DNA of 64,000 nucleotides from Apus apus. Its lineage: Eukaryota > Chordata > Aves > Apodiformes > Apodidae. The notes beneath the pieces are model-generated. The model saw only the letters and a list, made by a program, of their open reading frames with translations, was not told where the DNA came from and did not search any database. Positions 63,301-64,000 of this stretch are shown here, piece after piece (position 1 is the stretch's first letter; each line of letters begins with the position of its first letter). Made by a program: the position numbers and the translations under genes. The stretch is from contig NC_067294.1 in NCBI RefSeq assembly GCF_020740795.1, positions 2,480,001 to 2,544,000 of the forward strand. The letters run 5' to 3'.

Positions 63301-64000
63301 CTGGAAGGAATGCATCAGTCTGATTTTAAATCGCACCCCAAAACAATCCATCTCTTCCCCTCCCCCCCCAGTAAGATCTCCGTTTGCAGAATGTTCTCTT
63401 ACACCTCACTTAACATCCCTGGAACAACTCAGATACATGTCCCTAGTGCCCAGTCGCTGTGCCTCAGCAGCCATCCTGCCTCGTCCAGGGGCTTTTATCA
63501 GGCACAGGAGAACTGGGTCTGAAGTGAAGGTGCCAAGTGAACGTCCAGGTCTATCAGCAGAGGAACAGCATTTGCAAGAGTCCTTCTGGTACAGCTGCAC
63601 TAGGTAGCTCTCTGCTAGAAACTGAAATGAATCTTATTTCCCTTTACAGAGTGCTGGCCAACAGCTGACGGACCCCAGCCTTCCACCACTGCTACTGCAC
63701 AGCGACCACTGGTCCCAGTGGCACACAGGGAATAAACACAGTGATAAATAAACTGCAAAACCTCAGGGCATGCAGATAAAAAAAAAACAACACAGAGCTA
63801 AAGACTTCTAAAGGCCTTGCCACCCTTGTAACCCAGTGAGCTGCTGAACTTCCATTTTGGCTTATTTTCCTGAAAGAGGATACAAACACACCAAGTGGGC
63901 TTTAAACCATAGGGAGACCTCTTTAAGTAAGATATTTAGGATCATGTCTAAACTATGACATTATCTGGTTCCAGTTATTAGAATACACCAAACCTGTAGT

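Noticed and set aside
63011-63607. 198-codon plus-strand frame
   Set aside because: It runs antisense over the real VDAC1 exon at 63150-63300.
1-64000. CRISPR arrays, operons, phage or insertion sequences
   Set aside because: The window is vertebrate nuclear DNA with spliced genes and CR1 repeats; no prokaryotic structure is present.

Overview
The window looks like nuclear DNA from a bird. It has short GT-AG exons in long introns and a CpG-rich promoter. Its recognisable interspersed repeats are almost all truncated 3' ends of CR1 LINEs, the dominant avian retrotransposon, and no Alu, B1/B2 or L1 sequence is evident. The species cannot be fixed from the sequence alone.

Two protein-coding genes are readable, both on the minus strand at the right end. 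(1) The last three exons of VDAC1, the outer-mitochondrial-membrane anion channel, lie at 63300-61564, with a 3' UTR running left to about 60.7 kb. The rest of VDAC1 is beyond the right edge. (2) A complete three-exon C5orf15/KCT2 gene (keratinocyte-associated transmembrane protein 2) runs 59075-53833. It encodes a 283-residue single-pass membrane protein, with a CpG-rich promoter at about 58.89-59.24 kb and a 3' UTR ending near 52.38 kb. The two genes are head-to-tail, about 1.6 kb apart. Between them lie an antisense CR1 fragment and a four-copy 46-bp minisatellite.

The left 52 kb is a gene-poor desert in which I find no convincing protein-coding exon. In human 5q31 the order is FSTL4, C5orf15, VDAC1, TCF7. 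By synteny (inference) this stretch is the flank or 5' introns of FSTL4, but I could not find its signal-peptide or Kazal-domain exons. The desert holds scattered CR1 fragments on both strands, a 29-unit AAT microsatellite at 40.3 kb, a 27-base A tract, a perfect 12-bp inverted repeat at 2.55 kb, two isolated CpG-dense patches (17.9 kb and 46.1-46.3 kb), and AT-rich stretches whose texture resembles conserved non-coding regulatory elements.

I did not find evidence for a new biological system. The most useful observations concern the C5orf15 exon-1 splice donor lying inside a tandem repeat, the palindromic NRF1-type site in its promoter, the minisatellite between the two genes, and the two orphan CpG patches.
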